Shown piece after piece: positions 25,997-33,524 of a stretch of DNA of 64,000 nucleotides. Source of the stretch: Embleya scabrispora DSM 41855 (lineage in GTDB: Bacteria; Actinomycetota; Actinomycetes; Streptomycetales; Streptomycetaceae); the NCBI RefSeq assembly GCF_000372745.1, contig NZ_KB889730.1:62131-126130 (forward strand), given 5' to 3'. The notes beneath the pieces were generated by a model. That model worked only from the letters and a program-made list of their open reading frames with translations, did not search any database and had not been told where the DNA came from. The stretch's first letter is position 1. Every line of letters begins with the position of its first letter. Made by a program: the position numbers and the translations under genes.

Positions 25997-25998
25997 TC

Positions 25999-26406
25999 AT
26001 GCATACCCCTCCCGACCTGCGCCCTTTCGGCGGCGCCGACGTCTATCTCAGCGACTGCGCGTCCCGCGCCGTGCTGCACCTGATCGCGAACAAGTGGGTG
26101 GCGCTCGTCGTCGGGGCGCTGCATCCGGGCACCCTGCGGTACGCGGAACTGCGCCGCCGGCTGGGCGGGATCACCAAGAAGATGCTCACTCAGACCCTGC
26201 GCGACCTGGAACGCAACGGACTGGTCCGGCGCACGGTGCATCCGACGGTGCCGCCACAGGTCGAGTACTCGCTGACCGAACTCGGCGACAGCGTGAGCGG
26301 CCTGATGGAGGCGATCCGGGTGTGGTCGGAAAGCCACATCGAGGAGATCGCGGCGGCACAACTTGCCTACGAGGAGGCGGCGGCGAGCCGCACGGCGGCG
26401 GTCTGA
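25999..26406 (+). CDS. HxlR-family (DUF24) transcriptional regulator
   Basis: This 135-residue winged-helix protein shows SRAVLHLIANKWVALVV, RYAELRRRLGGITKKMLTQTLRDLERNGLVRR (recognition helix and wing) and VEYSLTELG. There is one Cys in the N-terminal DCASRAV segment, the position of the redox-sensing Cys of YodB/QorR-type members. The second half of the usual CP motif is not conserved (Cys-Ala). It is divergent from a quinone reductase, the classical QorR arrangement, so thiol-based control of that gene and itself is a reasonable inference. Confidence 0.92.
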   Translation: MHTPPDLRPFGGADVYLSDCASRAVLHLIANKWVALVVGALHPGTLRYAELRRRLGGITKKMLTQTLRDLERNGLVRRTVHPTVPPQVEYSLTELGDSVSGLMEAIRVWSESHIEEIAAAQLAYEEAAASRTAAV

Positions 26407-26449
26407 CGGACGCCGGCGGGTCGGCACCGGTCGGCACCGGCCGCGCGGA

Positions 26450-27514
26450 TCAGCGCCTGTCGCGCGCTTCGCGAAGCGCCGCTCGGAGCTTGGCGACGCC
26501 GGCGTCGGCGGTATGGGCGTAACTGTCGTTTCGGCAGTCGACGCAGATCGCCCGGTCGCCGTACGTACCGCGGGGCATGTCGCCTTCGCAGGTACCGCAC
26601 CGCGCGTCGTCGAGGCGTTCGGACGACGGCGCCGGCGCCTGGGCGGGAATCTTCGGGGACGGGGTTCGAGCGCGGATCCTCGGGGGCGGTGCGGGTGCGA
26701 ACGGCCACGGTGGGGTGTAGTCGGGGTCCGCCGGCGGAATCTTGGTCGACAGCCGATGCTCGACCAACCGCGCGGGCGCGGCGATCCGGTCGGGCAGGCC
26801 GCAGGTGAGGGCGTACACGACCCGGTGGTAGGGGACACCACGCGCGAGCCACTCCGCGGCGAGCGGCGTGAGGTAGTCGATGTCACGGGCGCCCAGGGTC
26901 AGGCGAGGGGCGTCGAGGCGGAGTTCGCCCAGCAATTGCCCGGCCTGCTCGATGTGTTCGGGGAACACGAACGAGTCGAGCGGGTCGCGGTCGGCCGGGG
27001 ACGCGCGTTCGGGCGCTCCGCGCGCGCACGTCCGGGTCGTGGGGAGGGGGGTGGAAAGGGATTCCCCACACGTATTCGGCATGTGCGTATCGGGGGGTTT
27101 ACCGACCCACCGCGCGGCGGCCGGTCGGCCGGTGGCCGGGATCCTGGCTGTCGGTGCGACCAGGCGCTTCTCCCCTTCCCGCGCGGCGGCGGCGTCGAGT
27201 TCCGCGAAGGGATCGGCGGCGTTGGGGTCCTCGCACAGCACGGTCTGGGTGATCAGGCGCCCGCGCTCGTCCCGGACGGTCCGCCGACGCAGGTAGCCGT
27301 GCTCCTGGAGCTGGGCGAAGTAGCGCCGGATCGTACTCCGGCCTTCCCGGCGGCACTTGGCGGCGATCGCGCGCGAGTCGTAGGTGGCGACGTGCCGACG
27401 GGAGAGCAGCTCCTCGGCCAGTCCGCGAGCGCCGTACTCCAACCGGTCGTCGCGGGCGAGGGAGTTGGTCACCTGAACGAAGTCGCGCTTGTGCTCGGCC
27501 CGGACGATGGTCAT
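26450..27514 (-). CDS. Winged-helix protein with C-terminal zinc ribbon (replication-initiator-like)
   Basis: This 354-residue protein begins MTIVRAEHKRDFVQVTNSLARD. A winged helix follows (YGARGLAEELLSRR, then SRAIAAKCRREGRSTIRRYF and LQEHGYLRRR), the pattern of phage or plasmid replication-organiser-type domains and of many Streptomyces paralogues. The middle is disordered and Pro-rich; a second helical region follows. The C-terminus has CGTC...CVDC, a four-Cys zinc ribbon with an 18-residue spacer. ATG 27514 is chosen because family members start at this point; there is no clear Shine-Dalgarno. It may be a domesticated mobile-element gene. DNA binding is likely; function unknown. Confidence 0.7.
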   Translation of the reverse strand: MTIVRAEHKRDFVQVTNSLARDDRLEYGARGLAEELLSRRHVATYDSRAIAAKCRREGRSTIRRYFAQLQEHGYLRRRTVRDERGRLITQTVLCEDPNAADPFAELDAAAAREGEKRLVAPTARIPATGRPAAARWVGKPPDTHMPNTCGESLSTPLPTTRTCARGAPERASPADRDPLDSFVFPEHIEQAGQLLGELRLDAPRLTLGARDIDYLTPLAAEWLARGVPYHRVVYALTCGLPDRIAAPARLVEHRLSTKIPPADPDYTPPWPFAPAPPPRIRARTPSPKIPAQAPAPSSERLDDARCGTCEGDMPRGTYGDRAICVDCRNDSYAHTADAGVAKLRAALREARDRR

Positions 27515-27869
27515 CGGGCCACACCCGAAGGGGTGGGATATGCGCGGTTGGGCCCTGCGGCGGAAGGGATGTGGGTACGGTGGAGGACATCCATACGGGA
27601 TATTGCTCATCTCGTATCGGGCAGGCCCCTGGCGCGGTGGTGAACACACTGCGCTGGGGCCGAAACCGGCTCAGGCAAGCTTCTTACGAGCGTGAGCTTA
27701 GGGTTACCAATCATCCGAAAGATCAAAATCCCACCAGGATTCACCCGAACGGGTCCATATACCGCAATTCGCGTGCCCACGGGGTGAGTTCCGGGCCGGT
27801 CGGCCCGCTCCGGACAGGCGCCGAAGGCCCTCGCCGCGGGTGCGACAAGGGCCTTGGGGTGGTTGACGG
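27515..27869. other. 355-bp gap, AT-richer than surroundings
   Basis: This lies between the MFS gene's end and the winged-helix gene's start, both on the minus strand. The stretch 27660-27770 is clearly lower in GC than flanking genes. A CCACCCC/GGGTGTGG inverted pair sits just before the winged-helix start. No gene is supported here. Confidence 0.6.
27824..27855 (-). terminator. Hairpin after MFS gene
   Basis: AAGGCCCT (27824-27831) pairs with AGGGCCTT (27848-27855), with an inner CGC/GCG pair and an asymmetric bulge. It lies 15 bp beyond the stop of the MFS transporter. Confidence 0.7.
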
Positions 27870-29348
27870 TCAGCGGGCGTGGGCCGGCAACTCGTTGGCC
27901 ACCTGCGCGCCTTCCGCCACCACGGTCGACTTCCGGTCCCGGTTCGGGGAGCGCAGCACCAGCAGGGTGAGAGCGATCGCGGCGGCGATCAAGCCGGCGC
28001 CGATGCCGAAGGCGAGGGTGTAGCCGCCGGTCAGCGCCTCCGAAGCGGGCCTGCCCTCGGCGAGCAACCGCTCGGCCCTGGCGCTGGAGAGCGTGTTCAG
28101 TACGGCCAGCCCGAGTGCGCCGCCGACCTGCTGGGTGGTGTTGAACAGACCGCCGACCACTCCGGCGTCGTCGGCGGTGGCCCCGGACATGCCCAGTGTG
28201 GTGAGCGCGGGAATGGCCAGACCGAAGCCGGCCAGCAGCAGCATCGCGGGCAACACGTCGGTGACGTAGTCGCCGTCGGCCGGCACCCGGGCCAGGAACA
28301 GCAGCCCGACCAGGAGCAGGGCCAAGCCCGCGACCACGACATTGCGCTCGCCGAAGCGGGCGTTGATCCGGGCCGAGAAGCCGAGTGTGACGATGCCGAC
28401 GACGACCGCCGACGGCAACATCGCGACGCCCGTCCGGGCCGCGCCGTAGCCGAGCACGTGCTGGAGGTACAGCGCGATCATCAACTGGAAGGCGAACAGC
28501 GCGCCGACCATCAGCGTCTGGATCGCGTTGGCTCCCGACACCCGCGCCGACCGGAACACCCGCAGCGGCAACAACGGCGTCCGCGCCCTGGCCTGGCGCA
28601 CCACGAACCCGAGGGTCAGCAGCAGCGAGACCGCACCCGTGCCGAGTGTCCGCACCGAGACCCAGCCCTGTACGTCGGCCTCCACGATCGTGTAGACGAG
28701 CACCATCAGACCGGATGTGATCAGCAGCGCGCCCCACAGATCCGCGCCCGCGGACCGCCCGAGCCCCCGGTCGGCGACCAGGAGACGGAAGGCGAGCGCG
28801 GTGGCCGCGACGCCGATCGGCACGTTGACGAAGAAGATCCAGTGCCACGTGAACGCCTCGGTGAGCAGCCCGCCGAGCACGAGACCGATCGAGGCGCCCG
28901 CCGCGCCGACGAAGCTGAACGCACCGATCGCCTTGGCCCGCTCACGAGGGTCCGGGAACAGCGTGACGATCATGCCGATCGCCACCGCCGACGACATCGC
29001 GCCGCCGATGCCCTGGAGGAAGCGGGCGGCGATCAGCGATTCGGGCCCGGTCGCCACGCCGCACAGCAGCGACGCGGCGGTGAAGACGACCATGCCCGCG
29101 ATGAACATCCGGCGCCGCCCGATCAGGTCGCCGAGCCGACCGGCCAGGAGGAGCAGGCCGCCGAAGGCGATCCCGTACGCGTTGACCACCCAGGCCAGGC
29201 CCGACCGGGAAAAGCCCAGATCGTTCTGGATGGCGGGCAGCGCCACGGTGACGATCGTGCCGTCGAGGACCACCATCAACACCCCGGCGCACAACACCGC
29301 GAGCGCCGACCAGCGTGACCTGTCCGTCGATTCAACCGTGCGTGACAT
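27870..29348 (-). CDS. MFS drug transporter, DHA2 (14-TM) family
   Basis: This 492-residue antiporter has motif C-like VLDGTIVTVALPAIQ in helix 1, motif A GRLGDLIGRRRMF between helices 2 and 3, and RFLQGIGGAMSSAV in helix 4. Hydrophobicity supports 14 helices. Such EmrB/QacA proteins export drugs with proton antiport. A MarR-type regulator lies 128 bp upstream on the same strand. The intergenic sequence contains TTGTTATAGA, similar to a half-site of the dyad in front of the MarR gene, so common control is likely. Confidence 0.92.
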   Translation of the reverse strand: MSRTVESTDRSRWSALAVLCAGVLMVVLDGTIVTVALPAIQNDLGFSRSGLAWVVNAYGIAFGGLLLLAGRLGDLIGRRRMFIAGMVVFTAASLLCGVATGPESLIAARFLQGIGGAMSSAVAIGMIVTLFPDPRERAKAIGAFSFVGAAGASIGLVLGGLLTEAFTWHWIFFVNVPIGVAATALAFRLLVADRGLGRSAGADLWGALLITSGLMVLVYTIVEADVQGWVSVRTLGTGAVSLLLTLGFVVRQARARTPLLPLRVFRSARVSGANAIQTLMVGALFAFQLMIALYLQHVLGYGAARTGVAMLPSAVVVGIVTLGFSARINARFGERNVVVAGLALLLVGLLFLARVPADGDYVTDVLPAMLLLAGFGLAIPALTTLGMSGATADDAGVVGGLFNTTQQVGGALGLAVLNTLSSARAERLLAEGRPASEALTGGYTLAFGIGAGLIAAAIALTLLVLRSPNRDRKSTVVAEGAQVANELPAHAR

Positions 29349-29476
29349 ATCTGCTCATCTCCCCGGGACGACCGGTCGGCGGAGGGCCGACCCACAGGAG
29401 AGACGTTAGCAGATGGTTTTGTTATAGACGATCTCTTTCAGACTCTTCTTTTACGGATCCTTCTCTGCCGAAACGC

Positions 29477-29965
29477 CTACCGCTTCGGCGTCCTGGCCCG
29501 TCGTACCGTCGCCTCGGACTCGACCGGGTTCGCGAGCACTCCGCCGACCAGGCGCGCCAGCGCGGAACCGAACACCGCGCGCTCGTCCTCGGGCAGCGCC
29601 TCCAGCACCTCGCGATGCACACCGTCGACGATGCCGCGCCCGGCCCGGATCAGGTCGCGCCCGGCATCGGTCACCACGATGATCCGCGCCCGCCGGTCGG
29701 TCGGCGCGGGCCGCCGCTCGGCCAGTCCGGCCCGCTCCAACTCGTCCATGGTGACCACCATCGTGGTCTTGTCCAGGTCGGCCAACTCGGCCACCTGAGC
29801 CTGGGTCAGGTCCCGATCGACCGCGTGCGCGAGCACGCAGAAACTGCGCGGAGTGACGTCGATCGCCGCGAGGGCGGCTGCCATCCGGGTGTTCATCACG
29901 TGCCCGGCGTGCACGAACATGCCGGTCAGGTCCAGGGCGGTCGGGGCCAGGCTCTCGGAAGTCAT
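29477..29965 (-). CDS. MarR-family transcriptional regulator
   Basis: This 162-residue winged-helix dimer shows ITPRSF-like [47 protein letters not shown] (recognition helix) and the [15 protein letters not shown] wing. One Cys (SFCVLAH) is near the effector site. The start is ATG 29965. The frame is open upstream into the remnant of an ABC-2 permease, but that part is unrelated. It is followed by a DHA2 efflux gene, its likely target, and preceded by an AACAA/TTGTT dyad. Confidence 0.92.
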   Translation of the reverse strand: MTSESLAPTALDLTGMFVHAGHVMNTRMAAALAAIDVTPRSFCVLAHAVDRDLTQAQVAELADLDKTTMVVTMDELERAGLAERRPAPTDRRARIIVVTDAGRDLIRAGRGIVDGVHREVLEALPEDERAVFGSALARLVGGVLANPVESEATVRRARTPKR

Positions 29966-29976
29966 ACGGGCAGCGT

Positions 29977-30004
29977 AACAAGATAGGTAAGCCGATAGAT
30001 TGTT
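29977..30004. promoter_or_regulatory. AACAA-N2-TA ... TA-N2-TTGTT dyad upstream of marR
   Basis: A 28-bp imperfect palindrome (arms 29977-29985 and about 29996-30004) lies 12 bp upstream of the MarR start, in AT-rich sequence. It is a candidate autoregulatory MarR operator. A related TTGTTATAGA half-site lies near 29420 before the MFS gene. Confidence 0.55.
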
Positions 30005-30070
30005 CTGTAGCAGAGTTAACGCCGCCGACCGCGATCTCGTCGACGGACCGGCCGGACGGTGATCAGCGAC

Positions 30071-30364
30071 CGAGCGCCTGAGGCGCCGCACCGCGAGCGG
30101 CAGGAAGATCGCGGTGATCAGCACCGGCCAGACCATCGCCATCGGCAGCGCGTGCTCCTCGATCCAGCCACCCCGGTGCGGAGCCGGGTTGCCGAACAGG
30201 TCGCGGATCGCGCCGGCGGTGGACGAGACCGGATTCCACATCGCCACCGCCCCCAACCACTGCGGCATCATCGACGGCGGCGTGAAAACGCTGGAGACGA
30301 TGCCGAACGGGAAGGCCACGGCGAACAGGCTGCCCACCGCCTCCGCGTTGGGCACCAGCAGACC
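30071..30364 (-). pseudogene. ABC-2 type permease, C-terminal remnant
   Basis: About 98 residues survive: [41 protein letters not shown] and the last hydrophobic helix with VRRLRRS. These match the C-terminus of DrrB-like daunorubicin-resistance permeases. The upstream 150 or so residues and the ATPase gene are gone. The homology stops abruptly near 30364. Downstream, the frame runs without a stop toward marR. This is one half of a deletion scar. Confidence 0.8.
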
Positions 30365-30380
30365 TCGATCGCGATCGCCT

Positions 30381-30776
30381 CGGCATCCGTGGTTGCTCGG
30401 CGTCGATCAGGCCGGGCCGGTCCTGGGCCCCAACTCGTTGCAGGCCCTGGAACTGACGCCGGCCGCGATCGGGGACGCGGCGCTGTCGGATCGGGAGAAG
30501 ATGACGGTCCTGTCGATCATCGACGGCGGCTACGTCAGCGGTATGGCGCGCACCCACTTCAACACCGTGCACGCGGAGCAGCGCACCGGCGTCAGCGACG
30601 AGCAGTTCCGGTCCGCCCAGGCCCCGTTGCTGAACGCGGCGATGACGAGCGGGCGCCATCCGAAGCTCGCCGCGCTCGCCGAGGACAGCTTCACCCAGGA
30701 CGGCGAGGCGGTGTTCGAGTTCGGCCTGCGTCTCCTGCTCGACGGCCTGGAGACGTTCGTCGACCGCCGGGCCTGA
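30381..30776 (+). pseudogene. TetR-family regulator, C-terminal remnant
   Basis: From 30381 the frame reads [19 protein letters not shown] and continues through TPAAIGDAALSDREKMTVLS to FEFGLRLLLDGLETFVDRR. This is the ligand-binding TetR_C half found in regulators of ABC drug exporters. The N-terminal HTH is absent; what precedes in frame is antisense to the permease remnant. TetR genes usually lie divergent from the ATPase-permease operon, so a single deletion explains both remnants. Confidence 0.8.
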
Positions 30777-30874
30777 CGCCCGGCCCCGAAGGATGTCGGA
30801 TTCGACGGACAAGGTCCCATGAAGCGGAACCGGCCGGCATCATCTTCGGTGCTCGGCTACGGGGAACGGGGACC

Positions 30875-33052
30875 ATGAACGGAAAACTGTTGCGGACGCG
30901 GATGCGGGTACGGGCGTGGACGCGGACGGGGGCCCGGACGAGGGCCCGGACGCGGACGCAGACACGGGGGCGGGGGCCAACCCAGCCACAGGCGCGGGCG
31001 CGGGTCGCGCTCGGGGCGGGGATCGGGGCGGTGGCGCTGGCGCTGGCGCCCTTGGCCCTCGCGGCGCCGGCGACGGGAGCCACCGGCGCGTCGGTGACCG
31101 TGACGCCCGGAACGGCGAAGCCCGGGGACATGGTGGCGATCCGGGGTTCCGGGCTGACCGGCTGCGCATTGAACAAGGTGGACGTGTACCTGCTGTCGGC
31201 CAACGGTGGCAGTTCCGGGCAGTACCAGGATCTGCTCGCGGCCGACCTGCCGGTGGACACCGCACACGGCAACTCGATCGCGTTCCGGCACGAGGTTCCG
31301 GTTCCGATCTTCAGCTCGGTCGCGGAGGGCGGCATCTCCGGGCCGGTGAACCGGATCGCGGTGCGATGCACCGGTGAGCGAGAAAACGTCCTCGCACAGA
31401 CAGCGATCGAGATCGACGCGTATCGAACCGAGGAGACCCGCAAGCAACCGGCCGACCTGTCCGCGAAGCGGCTGATTCTGGAGCCGGCCGCCGGGGCGCC
31501 GGGCACCGAGGTCACCCTGTGGACCGACCTGCACTGCGGAAACGCGAACGCGGACGACGACGCGCGGGTGACCTGGGGCGGGCGGGACCTGACCAAGCTC
31601 AGCGTCCAGAACACCGGGAGCAAGGGCGAGGCATATCGCTTCACCGTGCCGGACGGGCCGAATCGCGGCCCGCAACCGGTCACCGTGAGCTGCTTCGCGC
31701 AGGGGGCGGGGATGCCCGACAACGGGGTCACGCTGCGCACCGACTTTCGGGTCGCCCAGCCGGAGTTGACGCTGACGCCCACGCAGCCGACCGCCGGGCA
31801 ACCGGTGCGGATCGCGGGCAGCGGATTCGTCGCGTGCGGCCGGCCGGTCGACGGCGGGGCCGGTGCGCTGACGGTGCGTCATGGCAGCACCGTGCTGGGG
31901 ACGGTGCCGGTGGCCGCCGACGGGCGGTTCGCGGGCGAGGTCCGGGTCCCACGTGAACTCCCGGGCGGGGAGGGTACGTTGACGGTCGCGTGCGCGACGG
32001 GCGCGGGGTACGACGGCGACTTCTCGGTACGGGTCGCGGTGCTCGGCGCGGCCGGAACCGCGGCGCCGGCGACGGACCGGTCCGAGGCGGCGGTGAACCT
32101 GCCGAGCCCGAGCGCGCTGTTCGACGAGCCCCGGCCGGTGCTACTGGCCGGCGCGACGGCGGTGGTGGCGCTGCCCGTGCTGGGCTTCTCGGCCGAACTG
32201 TTCAACAAGACCTGGGAACAGAACCACCTGCGGATCCGACGCCGACTGCGCCCGGGAGCGGCGCGGCCTCGATCGCAGCCGCGGGTCCCCGAGTTGCAGG
32301 TGCTGGCGTTCATCCTGCTCTCGGCCGCGTTCTGCGTCGCGGTCGAACCGGGTACGGGCTGGAACGCGGGCACCGCCGCGCTCGCCCTGGCGCTGGTGGC
32401 GGCGGTACCACTGGGCGTGCTGGCCTACGAGGGCTCGGCGGAGGCGTACCGACGCCGCGTCTCGCGCATCCGGGCGCTGCCTCGGCTGTTGCCGGGGGCA
32501 CTCGGCGTCGCCCTGGTCCTGGCCGCGGCCTCGCGCATGCTGCACCTGACGCCCGGCTACGTGTACGGCCTGTTCCTCGCCTTCACCTCGGCCGGCCTGC
32601 GGCGGATGTCACCGGCCGACGAGGGCCGCGCGATAGCCCTCGGCTCGTGGTCCCTGGCCGGCCTCGCGGTGGTCGCGTGGGTGTGGCGAATCCCGGTGAC
32701 CCACATCCTGAACGAGTCGGACGGCGCGCCCTTCGGCTGGGTCTTCGCCGAGGACCTGCTCACCCAGTGCTTCGTGGCCGCGGTGGTGGGCCTGGTCTTC
32801 GGCCTCCTGCCGATGCGATTCATGGACGGCCACGCCCTGTGGCAATGGAACCGCTGGGCCTGGGCAGCCATCTACGCCCTGGCCGTCTTCCTCTTCGTCC
32901 TGGCCCTCCTCGACCCCACCGGCGCCGCCGAAGGCGTCACCCGAGCCATGTGGCTCCGTTCCACAATCCTCTTCGCCACCGCCGCCCTCGCCTCCCTAAC
33001 CTTCTGGACCATCTTCCGCCTCCGCCCTCCTAGAGATCCCCAGAGGCCCTGA
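30875..33052 (+). CDS. FGLLP-motif membrane protein with Ig-like extracytoplasmic repeats
   Basis: This 725-residue protein starts with a very Arg/Thr-rich segment (residues 8-40) encoded by short GC-rich repeats. A hydrophobic signal (ALGAGIGAVALALAPLALAA) follows. The extracytoplasmic region holds three beta-rich units, each with a P-G-x-x-V-x-I/L-x-G-S/T-G pattern (for example PGDMVAIRGSGLTGC, PGTEVTLWTDLHC, AGQPVRIAGSGFVAC). About eight helices follow, with the FGLLP motif in GLVFGLLPMRF. The family is named for that motif; its function is unknown. ATG 30875 is the first good start. Its 3' end overlaps the convergent lipoprotein gene by 23 bp. Confidence 0.8.
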   Translation: MNGKLLRTRMRVRAWTRTGARTRARTRTQTRGRGPTQPQARARVALGAGIGAVALALAPLALAAPATGATGASVTVTPGTAKPGDMVAIRGSGLTGCALNKVDVYLLSANGGSSGQYQDLLAADLPVDTAHGNSIAFRHEVPVPIFSSVAEGGISGPVNRIAVRCTGERENVLAQTAIEIDAYRTEETRKQPADLSAKRLILEPAAGAPGTEVTLWTDLHCGNANADDDARVTWGGRDLTKLSVQNTGSKGEAYRFTVPDGPNRGPQPVTVSCFAQGAGMPDNGVTLRTDFRVAQPELTLTPTQPTAGQPVRIAGSGFVACGRPVDGGAGALTVRHGSTVLGTVPVAADGRFAGEVRVPRELPGGEGTLTVACATGAGYDGDFSVRVAVLGAAGTAAPATDRSEAAVNLPSPSALFDEPRPVLLAGATAVVALPVLGFSAELFNKTWEQNHLRIRRRLRPGAARPRSQPRVPELQVLAFILLSAAFCVAVEPGTGWNAGTAALALALVAAVPLGVLAYEGSAEAYRRRVSRIRALPRLLPGALGVALVLAAASRMLHLTPGYVYGLFLAFTSAGLRRMSPADEGRAIALGSWSLAGLAVVAWVWRIPVTHILNESDGAPFGWVFAEDLLTQCFVAAVVGLVFGLLPMRFMDGHALWQWNRWAWAAIYALAVFLFVLALLDPTGAAEGVTRAMWLRSTILFATAALASLTFWTIFRLRPPRDPQRP

Positions 33053-33524
33053 AACAAGGTGCGGACACACGAACCGCGACACGATTCTTATCCCGCACGC
33101 CGATAGCTCGAACGACGTATCCCACCTTGGGATCCTGGGCTCTGACAACCGCATTCTTCACCTGTGGAGCACGGGCAAAATCGACGATAATCCAACCTTG
33201 AGTTTCGAGGCTGTCACGGAGCCGTTCGATAGAGAATTGAACCTCATCCGCATCAACCCGGTCCACCTGCCAATAGTGCGCAGCTTCCCAGACCCTCCCG
33301 CCACGCTCCTCCGCATCGGATTCGCAGTCAGAGAGATGGAATACGTCGTCAGCTTGGTAGCTTCCGCGAATCCCTAGCCCGTCCAAAACTCTGCTCGACG
33401 TCACTCGCAGTGATTCTTTCACCGCTACGTATGCGGGATCGCTCTCAGCGATACTATTCAGGCTGCTCCCGCCGCATCCAACGAGGAATCCCACAAGAGA
33501 CAGAACATAGAGGCAACGTTTCAC
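33030..33524 (-). CDS. Small lipoprotein, candidate partner/immunity to the hydrolase
   Basis: This 164-residue protein has a lipoprotein signal VKRCLYVLSLVGFLVGC with lipidated Cys near residue 17. The mature part is alpha/beta with two Cys (SDCESD and APCFRA) and no recognised domain. The start is GTG 33524: it lies in the hydrolase stop (GTGA), and GGGGAGA lies about 7 nt upstream. Its GC content (roughly 52-55 percent by eye in places) is far below the window norm, as is the 3' half of the hydrolase. Tight coupling to a putative secreted hydrolase makes an immunity or chaperone role possible; this is inference. Confidence 0.75.
   Translation of the reverse strand: MKRCLYVLSLVGFLVGCGGSSLNSIAESDPAYVAVKESLRVTSSRVLDGLGIRGSYQADDVFHLSDCESDAEERGGRVWEAAHYWQVDRVDADEVQFSIERLRDSLETQGWIIVDFARAPQVKNAVVRAQDPKVGYVVRAIGVRDKNRVAVRVSAPCFRASGDL

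Noticed and set aside
29966-30355. A longer MarR protein with an N-terminal membrane extension
   Set aside because: The extension is the tail of an ABC-2 permease that reads into marR by chance; the MarR domain starts at ATG 29965.
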